13,918 nt of DNA from Clostridiales bacterium (GCA_012728445.1 JAAYFA010000234.1:1-13918), one strand, 5' to 3'. Positions 1-7,372 are shown, numbered from the stretch's first letter. Notes: a model not told the origin generated them from the sequence alone. A program made the numbers and translations.

Positions 1-526
1 ACAACAACTTATCCACGGGGAAATAAACGAAAAATTGTATGGTACTGCAAACGGCCGTCGCGATGTTGGCCGACAATTGACCGCCGACGCCTTTGCCGAT
101 GAAAAAGGTATTCAGATTCGGTGAAAGCCAGGCGGAAAAGCAGATGAGGGCTAGGGTAAAAACAAGGTAAATGGGCAGGGTTGTGGCAACATTGGCGCCG
201 CTTTTAAAAGTCTTTTCCTTGTTCACAAAAAACGCGACAATCTGCGCGAGGATGTTGGCTGTATTGAACGCGATAAAATAACCCAGCGCCCCGGATACGA
301 TAGCCCCTGCGTTGTTCGTGGTAACCGGGTAATCAAAAACAAACCAGTGAAGCGGTGTGGCGAAAAGGTCTTTTATAAAAGGCATCAAAATTAAGATATT
401 CAGGGTCCCGTAACTGACAACCGTTGCTAAAAGGCTAACAAATATAAATTTGATGAATTCCCACAGCGTCTTTTTTGCCGCGCTTTCTTCGGATGTTTTT
501 TTGTCGTTTTTTTCTATTTTTGCCAT
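1..526 (-). CDS. GtrA-like family membrane protein (3' end beyond left edge)
   Basis: Translating leftward from ATG at 526-524 gives 175 residues with no stop before the window edge, so the C-terminus is missing, probably by only a little. A charged, Lys/Glu-rich head (residues 1-20) precedes about four hydrophobic segments near 24-50, 72-100, 117-134 and 152-170. Residues 99-107 (FFVNKEKTF) after the second segment match the F..N+..TF signature of the GtrA family (PF04138), and FFVYFPVDK near the end matches the second family repeat. GtrA-like proteins are thought to move or flip polyprenyl-linked sugars across the membrane for surface-glycan modification. The gene is divergent from the glycosyltransferase operon starting at 697, which fits that role. 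An AGAGGG ribosome binding site lies about 7 nt upstream of the ATG. The substrate cannot be read from the sequence. Confidence 0.85.
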   Translation of the reverse strand, partial: MAKIEKNDKKTSEESAAKKTLWEFIKFIFVSLLATVVSYGTLNILILMPFIKDLFATPLHWFVFDYPVTTNNAGAIVSGALGYFIAFNTANILAQIVAFFVNKEKTFKSGANVATTLPIYLVFTLALICFSAWLSPNLNTFFIGKGVGGQLSANIATAVCSTIQFFVYFPVDKLL

Positions 527-616
527 AAATAAACCCTCTATCTAAAGTTAGATTTTAGACCATGAACAATAAAAGCAGTTTACCACAGAACAGCAACGGT
601 ATCAACTAATAATTAA

Positions 617-645
617 TTGACAATACGAGCTCTTTTCGATACAAT
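617..645 (+). promoter_or_regulatory. Sigma-A promoter of the glycan operon
   Basis: TTGACA (617-622), a 17-nt spacer and TACAAT (640-645) give a near-consensus sigma-A promoter about 50 nt before the GTG start at 697. The rest of the 170-nt intergenic region (527-696) holds a short inverted repeat, TCTAA-AG-TTAGA, near 541-552 on the GtrA side. I could not find a convincing leftward promoter. Confidence 0.75.
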
Positions 646-696
646 AACGGAAATGAATCATCCGGCCAAATACGAAAAAACGGACGGGGGCAGGCT

Positions 697-1851
697 GTGG
701 CGCAAACAAATATTCAAGACCGTAAGATTAAGAGAACTCGATTAAAAATTCGACTCCGTAAACAACTGGGCAAAAGCTCGAAAATTGCAACATGCTACGA
801 GGCGTTGATTTTCATCAAAAGTTATCCCCAAAAATCGAAATCTGTCTTGTCGTTAGCCGCCAAACGCTTGTTTTCAAGAAAAAAGTATATATTTCTCTTC
901 GCCTCTCCTACGCATGGCAATAGAGGCGATCAATTGATTGCGTATAGTATAAAAAAATGGTGCGAAAAGTATTTTCCTCTGTATGTGTTTGTAGAATATG
1001 ACGACAGTATTTTACGGGATTGGTCATTTCTCAGCCTATTGAAATCCGTCATAAATAAACACGACCTAATCCTTCTTCGGGGCGGTGGCAGTGTTGGAGA
1101 CTGGTATATAGATTACGAATATTTTATTCGCCACGTTTTGAAAATGTACACTAAAAACAAAATTGTTATGTTTCCGCAATCGGTAAATTTCAGTGATACT
1201 CCTTTTGGCCGGGAGGAAAAGCTAAATACTGCTTTTAGTTATGACAATCATCCTGATTTTACATTCTATGCGAGAGATGAGATAAGCTTTGAGATTGCGA
1301 AAACAATGCTTAAACGCAGCAAAGTACAGTTATGTCCGGATATTGCTATGTTTCTTTTCAACCTTCATGCGCTGCAACCATGCGACCGCAGCGGTGTTTT
1401 CCTGTGTCTCAGAACAGATAAAAACGAAATTCATTACAGCAATCTCGAACGCAATCAAATAGTCGAAACTATTGCTCATAAATATTCGGTCAGGTTTGGC
1501 GATACCGAAGCGGGGCATAAAATATTTTTGGAACAGCGAGAAGAAGAAATTGAAAAAATGCTCCGCCTTTTTTCGGAAAGCACGGTTACTGTAACCGACC
1601 GCTATCACGGAATGATAAGCGCCGTACTAACGAAAACACCCTGCGTTGTGTTGCGCTCTGCGGACCATAAAATAGTTTCGGGTATAAAATGGTTTGAGGG
1701 TTTGGATTATGTCTTTTATGCCGAGAATATAGACGACGTACCCGCCCTTATTGAAAAAGCCATGCTGTGTGAAAACCCTATGGTGCCGGCTTTCAGCAAC
1801 TATTTTAACGAACTCTATGAGGAAATTATTAATGAACAAGCCAAAGGTTAG
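697..1851 (+). CDS. Polysaccharide pyruvyl transferase family protein
   Basis: The 384-residue product carries the hallmarks of PF04230: PTHGNRGDQ at 71-79 (substrate loop after the first strand), LILLRGGGSVGDW at about 124-136, KIVMFPQS at 155-162, YARDE at 191-195, and TVTDRYHGMI at 298-307. The family transfers pyruvate from phosphoenolpyruvate to a sugar hydroxyl as a ketal, adding negative charge to exopolysaccharide or cell-wall polymers; some members do other sugar transfers. The first 60 residues are unusually basic. The start is GTG, preceded by a G-rich stretch (CGGGGGCAGG); no in-frame ATG occurs until well inside the domain. It is first in the operon and overlaps the next gene by 20 nt. 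Two hand-counted 60-nt lines (961-1020 and 1141-1200) are 35% and 28% GC, clearly below one line of the second GT2 gene (58%), hinting at separate acquisition. The acceptor sugar is unknown. Confidence 0.88.
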   Translation: MAQTNIQDRKIKRTRLKIRLRKQLGKSSKIATCYEALIFIKSYPQKSKSVLSLAAKRLFSRKKYIFLFASPTHGNRGDQLIAYSIKKWCEKYFPLYVFVEYDDSILRDWSFLSLLKSVINKHDLILLRGGGSVGDWYIDYEYFIRHVLKMYTKNKIVMFPQSVNFSDTPFGREEKLNTAFSYDNHPDFTFYARDEISFEIAKTMLKRSKVQLCPDIAMFLFNLHALQPCDRSGVFLCLRTDKNEIHYSNLERNQIVETIAHKYSVRFGDTEAGHKIFLEQREEEIEKMLRLFSESTVTVTDRYHGMISAVLTKTPCVVLRSADHKIVSGIKWFEGLDYVFYAENIDDVPALIEKAMLCENPMVPAFSNYFNELYEEIINEQAKG

Positions 1852-2863
1852 TGTAATCGTTCCCATCTATAATGTTGAGCCCTACCTTCAGCGGTGTGTA
1901 AACTCTATCCTTTGCCAAACACTGGGTGATATTGAGATTATCCTTGTGGACGACGGCTCTACGGACAACAGTTCATCGCTTTGTGATGACTATGCGAAAG
2001 CCGACAGCAGAGTGACCCTTATCCGTCAAAAGAACGCGGGGCTCAGCGGTGCGCGCAACGCGGGGCTTGACATCATCACCGGTGAATTCGTGAGTTTTAT
2101 AGACGGTGACGACGCTGTTTTACCCGATATGCTAGAGACTACGCTTGACGAAGCCCTCCGCTGTAATGCCGATGCGGTCATGTGCAATATTGAAATAATC
2201 GACGACAAGGGTTCGCTTTTGTTGTATGCGCCCCAAAACGAACGCATCGACTTGGCCCATTTTGATTTTTCACTTTATTTTAACGATTATATTTCGAAAA
2301 AGCGGCTCGGTTACAATGTATGCTGCATGCTTTACCGTGCTTCGATTCTCAACGACCGCAAACTGCGCTTCAGTACAAAGATGTCTTTTGCAGAGGATAT
2401 CCCCTTCAACCTGTGTTTTCTCGCCGCGGCAAAAAGCATAAAAACACTGGACAAACCATTTTACCTTTATTATCGGCGACCGGGTTCCCTAACCACTGTC
2501 CCTCGGACGGATTATTTTGAAAAATATAGCTTGATGATGAAGATTTTTTTCGACTTTGTTAAATCCGGGGACTACGGGGAGTATATTGTCAAACAAGTGC
2601 CCGGCTTTCTTTGGGACTGGCTTATTCGGGCGGCGGGCGATTCAAAAAATGATGTCAACAATATTATAGCCGGTTTTGAAAAGATCAACGAAAAAAGCTT
2701 TCTTCGCAAGCAAATGCTGACCCTTGCTTTTGGGCAGGCAGGGCGCAACTATTGCAAAGCCCACCATCTCAAGGGTAAGCTCAACCTGCATTTTAAGCTG
2801 ATGGCCTTTTGCGTTGCAACGGGGCAATATAAAAAGGCTGCAAAAGAATATTTTTCGGATTAA
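1832..2863 (+). CDS. GT2-family glycosyltransferase (GT-A fold), first copy
   Basis: The ATG at 1832 follows GAGG by about 9 nt and gives 343 residues opening MNKPKVSVIVPIYN. An in-frame ATG at 1751 would overlap the upstream gene by 100 nt and lacks a reason to be used. The GT-A domain shows the nucleotide-binding strand ending VDDGSTD (39-45), the NAGLSGARNAGL helix (68-79), and DGDD (91-94) as the metal-binding DxD. AED (187-189) is the likely catalytic-base region. The C-terminal third is helical and basic, as in membrane-associated GT2 enzymes; there is no transmembrane helix. GT2 enzymes transfer a sugar from a nucleotide-sugar with inversion, here presumably onto a lipid-linked glycan in the cytoplasm. 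The overlap with the pyruvyl transferase implies translational coupling. Donor and acceptor are unknown. Confidence 0.9.
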   Translation: MNKPKVSVIVPIYNVEPYLQRCVNSILCQTLGDIEIILVDDGSTDNSSSLCDDYAKADSRVTLIRQKNAGLSGARNAGLDIITGEFVSFIDGDDAVLPDMLETTLDEALRCNADAVMCNIEIIDDKGSLLLYAPQNERIDLAHFDFSLYFNDYISKKRLGYNVCCMLYRASILNDRKLRFSTKMSFAEDIPFNLCFLAAAKSIKTLDKPFYLYYRRPGSLTTVPRTDYFEKYSLMMKIFFDFVKSGDYGEYIVKQVPGFLWDWLIRAAGDSKNDVNNIIAGFEKINEKSFLRKQMLTLAFGQAGRNYCKAHHLKGKLNLHFKLMAFCVATGQYKKAAKEYFSD

Positions 2864-2879
2864 TCAAAGGATGTTTTAA

Positions 2880-3842
2880 TTGGCTGCAATCAGTGTAATC
2901 GTTCCCGTCTATAATGTTGAGCCTTATCTACGCAAGTGTGTGGATTCTATTCTCGCGCAAACGTTGCCCGGCATTGAAATCATTTTAGTCGATGACGGCT
3001 CAACAGACGGTTCCGGTTTCGTCTGTGACGCATATGCCCGCAACAATGAGCGTATCCGAGTTATCCACAAAGAAAACGGCGGTCTTAGCAGTGCCCGCAA
3101 CGCCGGGTTGGACGCGGCAAAAGGTGAATATGTAGCCTTTGTTGACAGCGATGACTGTATTGCGCCGGAAATGTATCAGCGCCTACTATGCGCCCTGCAG
3201 GAGAGTAAGGCCGATTTAAGCATCTGCGGCTACCAAAAGGTCAAAGCTCCCGGTGCACAAGGGGTTGCCAACACCTATGCGTGCGAAACGATGACCGGTA
3301 TGCAGGCGATTGAAAAACTATATACCAATGACTATGTTTATTTTACCATTGCCTGGAACAAGCTTTTTAAGCATAGAATCTTTGACTCACTCCGTTTCCC
3401 ACAGGGTAAACTTTTTGAGGATGGCTATGCGGCCTTTAGGTACTATTATGCGGCACAAACGGTGGTGTGTCTGTCGGAATGCTATTATTTTTATCTCACT
3501 CGTAATGACAGCATCACAAATTCTCAGCTCAGCATTAAAAACTTGGACGGTTTGGATGCAGAGGTGGACTCCATCGATTTCCTCAAGGCAAAAGGCTGTT
3601 TTGATTTGCTCACGAAAGCACAGACAAAATATGCCAGCGCGGTCATATTGAGCCTTAAAAGATACAGCTTAAAACAAAAAGATGTCCGCTTGCGATTCAG
3701 AACAATCAAAAAAGATTTTATCCGCCTTTACCCGAGTATGATGAAAAACCAAGTGCTTTCAAAAAAAGAAAAGATTTTACTCACCTCTTTCGCTATCAGT
3801 CCTCGCCTGTGTAAAAGCATTATCACGGTGAAAAAATTATGA
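2880..3842 (+). CDS. GT2-family glycosyltransferase, second copy (TTG start)
   Basis: This 320-residue GT2 enzyme shows VDDGSTD at 37-43, NGGLSSARNAGL at 66-77, DSDD (89-92) as the metal-binding motif and FED (179-181) as the catalytic-base region. Its start is TTG at 2880, with AAAGG 9 nt upstream. An in-frame ATG at 2871 is cut off by TAA at 2877-2879, directly before the TTG. It is a close paralogue of the preceding gene: the N-terminal 30 or so residues are nearly the same, and about 31 nt of DNA (from AGTGTAATCG) differ at a single base. The stop overlaps the next start as ATGA (3839-3842), so the two are coupled. Nucleotide-sugar donor unknown. Confidence 0.9.
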   Translation: MAAISVIVPVYNVEPYLRKCVDSILAQTLPGIEIILVDDGSTDGSGFVCDAYARNNERIRVIHKENGGLSSARNAGLDAAKGEYVAFVDSDDCIAPEMYQRLLCALQESKADLSICGYQKVKAPGAQGVANTYACETMTGMQAIEKLYTNDYVYFTIAWNKLFKHRIFDSLRFPQGKLFEDGYAAFRYYYAAQTVVCLSECYYFYLTRNDSITNSQLSIKNLDGLDAEVDSIDFLKAKGCFDLLTKAQTKYASAVILSLKRYSLKQKDVRLRFRTIKKDFIRLYPSMMKNQVLSKKEKILLTSFAISPRLCKSIITVKKL

Positions 3843-4753
3843 AGAATTTTCTTTTGACGATTTGGAACTTTTTGTTTGATACCAAACAAAAACTCGTGAA
3901 CAGTTTATTTTCTCTGCATGATTTTGTCTACCGCCGCTTGAAAAAGCCACCAGAAGTGCTGACCAACTTAGAAACAATCGATCTGATTGTAAAAAACCGT
4001 TGTTCGGTCAGTCGTTTCGGCGATGGCGAAATTAAGCTGGCCACCGGCAAGGATATATCCTTTCAAACAGCTCAGCCGCTACTACAGCAAAAGCTCCAAT
4101 CGGTGTTGGCTTGTGATGATAGCCGCCTACTGGTTTGCATCCCCAATGTTTTCGAGTCCCTTTCCCATTTTACCGAAACCGACGGAATATATTGGAAAAA
4201 CCACCTTTCACGGTACAGGAAACACTGGTATCGCTTCAGCCGAAAAAACAAGATATACGGCAATGCCTTTATATCCCGTGTATATATGTGTTTTAATGAA
4301 AAAGAAAAAGCGCAAGATTACTTCAATGCGCTTAAAAAAATTTGGAACGGTAGGGATATCGTTCTGGTTGAAGGCGAGAAGAGCCGACTGGGTTTCGGCA
4401 ACGATCTGTTTGATAATGCCCATTCAATTCGTCGTATCCTTGGTCCCTCCGCCTTTGCTTTTTCTCGTTATGAAGAGTTGTTAGCGGAAGCCCGAAAGCT
4501 TGAAAAATCTGCACTTATTATTTTAGCAATGGGACCGGTTGGGAGCGTTCTGCCTTATGATTTATTGGATGACGGCTATCAAGCTGTTGACCTAGGTAAC
4601 ATTGACACCGAGTATGAATGGTTCCTGCGTGGCAACACAAAAAAAACTCCGATAGAAAATAAAATGGTTTACGAAGCGGGTGCCGGCCAAGATGTAGGGG
4701 AACTCGACGACGAAACCTATCAATCACAAATCATTGCGAGGGTGACCGGATGA
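3839..4753 (+). CDS. GT-D fold glycosyltransferase (DUF1792)
   Basis: The 304-residue protein matches the DUF1792/GT-D family (PF08759). SVSRFGDGE at 56-64 contains the DxE motif (D62, E64) that binds metal in this fold. GEKSRLGFGNDLFDNA (179-194) and RILGP (199-203) form the central nucleotide-sugar pocket, and LAMGPVGSVLPYDL (229-242) and DLGNIDTEYEW (251-261) complete the family pattern. The founding characterised member, dGT1 of Streptococcus parasanguinis, transfers glucose to a serine-rich repeat adhesin glycan; other members sit in capsule loci. Residues 1-45 form a hydrophobic then basic leader before the domain that could hold the protein at the membrane. It overlaps both neighbours by 4 nt (ATGA), so it is certainly in the same operon. 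The donor sugar is not deducible. Confidence 0.88.
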   Translation: MKNFLLTIWNFLFDTKQKLVNSLFSLHDFVYRRLKKPPEVLTNLETIDLIVKNRCSVSRFGDGEIKLATGKDISFQTAQPLLQQKLQSVLACDDSRLLVCIPNVFESLSHFTETDGIYWKNHLSRYRKHWYRFSRKNKIYGNAFISRVYMCFNEKEKAQDYFNALKKIWNGRDIVLVEGEKSRLGFGNDLFDNAHSIRRILGPSAFAFSRYEELLAEARKLEKSALIILAMGPVGSVLPYDLLDDGYQAVDLGNIDTEYEWFLRGNTKKTPIENKMVYEAGAGQDVGELDDETYQSQIIARVTG

Positions 4754-5850
4754 TGAATGCAGAATCTATTATAAACGGTACGGGCATGCTGCTAAAGGCA
4801 TATGCACAGCGGCAGGCAAAGCAGGAACAACTGCAAAAACCCGTAAAGGTCAGTATTATTGTGCCGGTTTACAACGCCATGCCGTATTTCACCGAATGTA
4901 TGCGCTCGCTGATGGCGCAAACGCTCGAGGACATTGAAATCATTTTGGTCGATGACGGCGGGAGCGACGGTAGCGGCACTTTTGCCGATGCACTGGCTGA
5001 AGTGAACAATACCGTCAGGGTAATTCATCAAAAAAACGCCGGTGTAAGTGCCGCACGCAATGCAGGGCTTACCATTGCTCGCGGAGAATACATCGGCTTT
5101 GTTGACGCGGATGATGTTGCAGGCCCGGAACTGTTTGAAACCTTGTTTGCGGCAGCGGTCTTGTTCTCAGCTGATGTTGTGAACTCCGGCTACAAAACCT
5201 ATAACGAAAAAGATAGTTGTGCCACACCGGCAGCCCCGTCGTTTGAGCTCGGCACGGTTTTGAATCAACAAGATATGAAGCTTTATGCCGCACAAATGCA
5301 CAAAACCGGTTGCTTTTTGTATGTATGGCGCAACCTTTTTTCGCGCCGACTCATTGAAGAAAACAATATCCGCTTCGATGAAGATATCTCTGTCGGAGAA
5401 GATACGCTGTTCAACATGGAGTGTTTTTTGCATGCACAAAATTCGGTCAGTATTGATGTCAGCGGCTACCATTACCGCATACACCCCGCCAGTACCATGC
5501 GGCAGCAAGATAACCCCTTGCTTGCAAGCTCCCTGCAAAAGCAATTTGCGCGCAAGTTGGCGCTGGGCGAAGAACATTTGGAGGCTTACCGTGAGGATTT
5601 TTTGCGCGACATGGCTCAGTACAATATCACCGTGCTTTTTCCACTGATGTTGAAAACCCTCTATCAAAGCGACACCCCTAAAAAAAGACAGGACTTTAAA
5701 CGCCTGGTTAACTCCGACATGATGCAAAAAGCTTTTGCGGATTTTGATTTGTCGCAAATCCGTTCCCGTTCGCTCGACTGGCAGATGTTTTACCTCGCAA
5801 AAAGGAAACGATATTTTGCCGCACACTTGATATGTAAAGCCATTTTATAA
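4750..5850 (+). CDS. GT2-family glycosyltransferase, third copy
   Basis: The 366-residue product has a 30-residue Gln/Lys-rich helical extension, then a GT-A domain with KVSIIVPVYN (33-42), LVDDGGSDGS (66-75), NAGVSAARNAGL (96-107), DADD (119-122) as the metal-binding motif, and a later VGEDTLFN segment as the catalytic-base region. Two adjacent ATG codons (4750 and 4753) can serve as start; the first overlaps the previous stop by 4 nt and GAGGGTG lies just upstream. GSD replaces the more usual GSTD after the DDG. The C-terminal region is basic with no transmembrane helix. It is the last gene of the operon; the hairpin TTGGG-ATTA-CCCAA (5860-5873) after it has no following T-run, so no proper terminator is visible. 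It probably adds one residue of the same glycan as its two paralogues. Confidence 0.9.
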   Translation: MMNAESIINGTGMLLKAYAQRQAKQEQLQKPVKVSIIVPVYNAMPYFTECMRSLMAQTLEDIEIILVDDGGSDGSGTFADALAEVNNTVRVIHQKNAGVSAARNAGLTIARGEYIGFVDADDVAGPELFETLFAAAVLFSADVVNSGYKTYNEKDSCATPAAPSFELGTVLNQQDMKLYAAQMHKTGCFLYVWRNLFSRRLIEENNIRFDEDISVGEDTLFNMECFLHAQNSVSIDVSGYHYRIHPASTMRQQDNPLLASSLQKQFARKLALGEEHLEAYREDFLRDMAQYNITVLFPLMLKTLYQSDTPKKRQDFKRLVNSDMMQKAFADFDLSQIRSRSLDWQMFYLAKRKRYFAAHLICKAIL

Positions 5851-5898
5851 ATTTTTTATTTGGGATTACCCAATTCCGTCGAGAATATCTTCTCTCTT

Positions 5899-5986
5899 CA
5901 ACTTGTCAATTATGTCATGTGAATGATAAGTTGCCAACACGTTTTGATAAATTGAGCAACTTATCAAAGTTAACGTCAACTTATCA
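5899..5986. repeat. Five copies of CAACTTATCA in mixed orientation
   Basis: Within the 189-nt spacer between the glycan operon and the tRNA, the 10-mer CAACTTATCA occurs exactly at 5957-5966 and 5977-5986 (+) and at 5924-5933 (-). One-mismatch copies lie at 5899-5908 (+, CAACTTGTCA) and 5945-5954 (-). The pair 5945-5966 forms a near-perfect palindrome with a 2-nt centre. Centre-to-centre distances are 25, 21, 12 and 20 bp, close to whole helical turns in most cases. The cluster ends 10 nt before the -35 of the tRNA promoter. It resembles a cooperative binding-site array, but no regulator is known to me for this motif. Confidence 0.55.
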
Positions 5987-5995
5987 TTTTTAGCC

Positions 5996-6024
5996 TTGAC
6001 AACTTCCATTTAAAAGCTTATAAT
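5996..6024 (+). promoter_or_regulatory. Consensus sigma-A promoter of tRNA-Ala
   Basis: TTGACA (5996-6001), exactly 17 nt, then TATAAT (6019-6024): a perfect consensus match in both hexamers and spacing. Transcription would begin near 6031, giving a leader of about 9 nt before the mature tRNA. Confidence 0.9.
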
Positions 6025-6039
6025 TTGCCTACAATGTTT

Positions 6040-6115
6040 GGGCCTGTAGCTCAGTTGGGAGAGCGTTCGGTTCGCATCCGAAAGGTCGTGGGTTCGAATC
6101 CCTTCAGGTCCACCA
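6040..6115 (+). tRNA. tRNA-Ala (anticodon CGC), CCA encoded
   Basis: A full cloverleaf folds by hand. The acceptor stem is GGGCCTG (6040-6046) with CAGGTCC (6105-6111), the D stem GCTC/GAGC, the anticodon stem TTCGG/CCGAA around loop TTCGCAT (6071-6077), and the T loop TTCGAAT (6093-6099). CCA is encoded at 6113-6115. The anticodon CGC (6073-6075) reads the alanine codon GCG. Independent support is the G3:U70 wobble in the acceptor stem, the identity element for alanyl-tRNA synthetase. The T stem is imperfect: three G:C pairs, then T50 opposite T64 and a G49:U65 wobble. The gene has its own promoter and terminator, so it is a single-gene unit. Confidence 0.95.
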
Positions 6116-6157
6116 AAAAAGATAACCCCTGCCGGCTGACGGCAGGGGTTCTTTTTT
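6115..6157. terminator. Bidirectional rho-independent terminator
   Basis: AACCCCTGCCG (6124-6134), loop GCTGA, CGGCAGGGGTT (6140-6150): an 11-bp perfect stem followed by C and six T for the tRNA transcript. A run of A (6115-6120) on the other side gives a T-run on the minus strand, so it can also stop the oxidoreductase transcript arriving from 6223. Confidence 0.92.
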
Positions 6158-6222
6158 GGTGCTCTCCTGTGCGATTCGAAAAGGAGCGGCAATCGCGGGT
6201 AGAATCCGCTTAAAACGTGTTC

Positions 6223-7239
6223 TTATTCTGTTCCAACCGGCGTCCATGCGCAATCCATATCCTGCGGATACTTCACGCCGATTATTTTGCGGATATCGTC
6301 CATCTGGCCCATAATTTTCATGGACTGTGCGTGCGGGATCATGTCGCTTTCGAGCTTGCCTTCGCGCAGGCACCGGTTGACCTCCAGAATTTGCTCTTCA
6401 AATCCGTTGCCGAGGAAAGGACATTTGTATACTTGCGGCTCCTGCCCATCCACAAACACGGTAAACTCCTGCGGCGCGTAAAAGCGGTCGGTCGTTTTGA
6501 TATAGCCTTTGTCGCCGAAAACATAACCGTCGCCCGGCTTTCTCAGCAACATGGCAGAGGTAAGGGACGCAATTGCGCCGCTTTCGTATTTTATGAGCAT
6601 ACAGCAGTGCACATCCACACCCGTAACGCCAAGCTCCGCTTCGGCGGAAATGTTTGCAATAGGGGAATCCATCAACCATGATGCAAAGCTCAATGCGTAG
6701 CAGCCGACATCCAAAACAGAACCACCGCCGTACAGAGGATTAAACGCGTGATGGTCCGGTTCATCGGACATATCATAGCAAAAAGCGGCCTGGATGCCTT
6801 TGACTTCGCCGATAACACCGGACTTTACCACTTCCAACAGCTTTATAGTACCGGGTGCTAAGCGAGCCCACATGGCTTCCATCATAAAGACCTTGTTCTC
6901 GGTTGCGCTGTCAATCATCTTTTGCAGCTCGGTGCAGTTGACAGAAATTGGTTTTTCGGAAAGAATCGCCTTGCCGTGGTTCATAAACAGCATTGCGAAG
7001 GGACCGTGCGTGGCATGCGGCGTTGCGACATAGGCGGCATCGATGCCATCCCACTGAGCCATGGCCTCGTAACTGCCGAAGCGGTGCTCAATCCCGAATT
7101 TGTCGCCAAAAGCATTGGCTTTTTCGAGGTTGCGCGAGGCAATAGCCTCAAGGCTCGCACCCGGTGTGTTTTTACAGGCTTCGGCAAATCTTTCCGCGAT
7201 TCCGCCGGCGCCGATTATACCCCAGCGTATTGTTTCCAT
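6223..7239 (-). CDS. Gfo/Idh/MocA family NAD(P)-dependent oxidoreductase
   Basis: The 338-residue product begins with a Rossmann fold: GIIGAGGIAERF at 7-18 is the dinucleotide loop, followed by the SRN turn (35-37) and VATPHATH (71-78). SEKPISVN (94-101) holds the EKP motif with the catalytic lysine K96. EAMWARLAP (121-129) and GGGSVLDVGCYAL (171-183) are typical of the dihydrodiol-dehydrogenase-like and sugar-oxidoreductase branch. Such enzymes oxidise or reduce a hydroxyl or keto group of sugars, inositols or related diols; the true substrate is not evident. I place the start at ATG 7239, 8 nt from AAGGAG. A GTG at 7248 would lie inside that ribosome binding site. The gene stands alone, convergent with the tRNA gene and divergent from the desulfoferrodoxin operon. 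Cytoplasmic, usual family length. Confidence 0.9.
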   Translation of the reverse strand: METIRWGIIGAGGIAERFAEACKNTPGASLEAIASRNLEKANAFGDKFGIEHRFGSYEAMAQWDGIDAAYVATPHATHGPFAMLFMNHGKAILSEKPISVNCTELQKMIDSATENKVFMMEAMWARLAPGTIKLLEVVKSGVIGEVKGIQAAFCYDMSDEPDHHAFNPLYGGGSVLDVGCYALSFASWLMDSPIANISAEAELGVTGVDVHCCMLIKYESGAIASLTSAMLLRKPGDGYVFGDKGYIKTTDRFYAPQEFTVFVDGQEPQVYKCPFLGNGFEEQILEVNRCLREGKLESDMIPHAQSMKIMGQMDDIRKIIGVKYPQDMDCAWTPVGTE

Positions 7240-7286
7240 CCTGTTCACTCCTTAATTGCTAAATTTATTCTACTAATACAGGCATT

Positions 7287-7292
7287 ATTATA
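7287..7292 (-). promoter_or_regulatory. Possible -10 element of the oxidoreductase gene
   Basis: The minus strand reads TATAAT at 7292-7287, about 48 nt before the ATG at 7239. The sequence 17 nt further upstream (TGGTAT) is a poor -35, so this is only a candidate. Confidence 0.35.
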
Positions 7293-7372
7293 CAGTATTG
7301 TCTTGCAAAATACCAGCCTTTGTGCTATATTTGTAAAGAAATATTCTGGCAGTTACGACTGTCAAGCGATGT

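Noticed and set aside
9..17. TTATCCACG, one mismatch from a DnaA box
   Set aside because: It is a single copy inside the GtrA-like coding sequence; an origin would need a cluster.
5167..5826. 219-codon open frame on the minus strand
   Set aside because: It lies fully inside the third GT2 gene in antisense, shows no family motif, and the GT2 frame has clear domain evidence.
5860..5873. TTGGG-ATTA-CCCAA hairpin as terminator of the glycan operon
   Set aside because: Stem is only 5 bp and no T-run follows; it is too weak to call.
6010..6213. Short ORFs on both strands over the tRNA, with translations such as GPVAQLGERSVRIRKVVGSNP and EGIRTHDLSDANRTLSQLSYRP
   Set aside because: These are the well-known spurious translations of tRNA genes and their complement; the DNA is explained by tRNA-Ala.
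6217..6681. 154-codon plus-strand open frame
   Set aside because: Antisense shadow of the Gfo/Idh/MocA oxidoreductase, with no ribosome binding site or motif.
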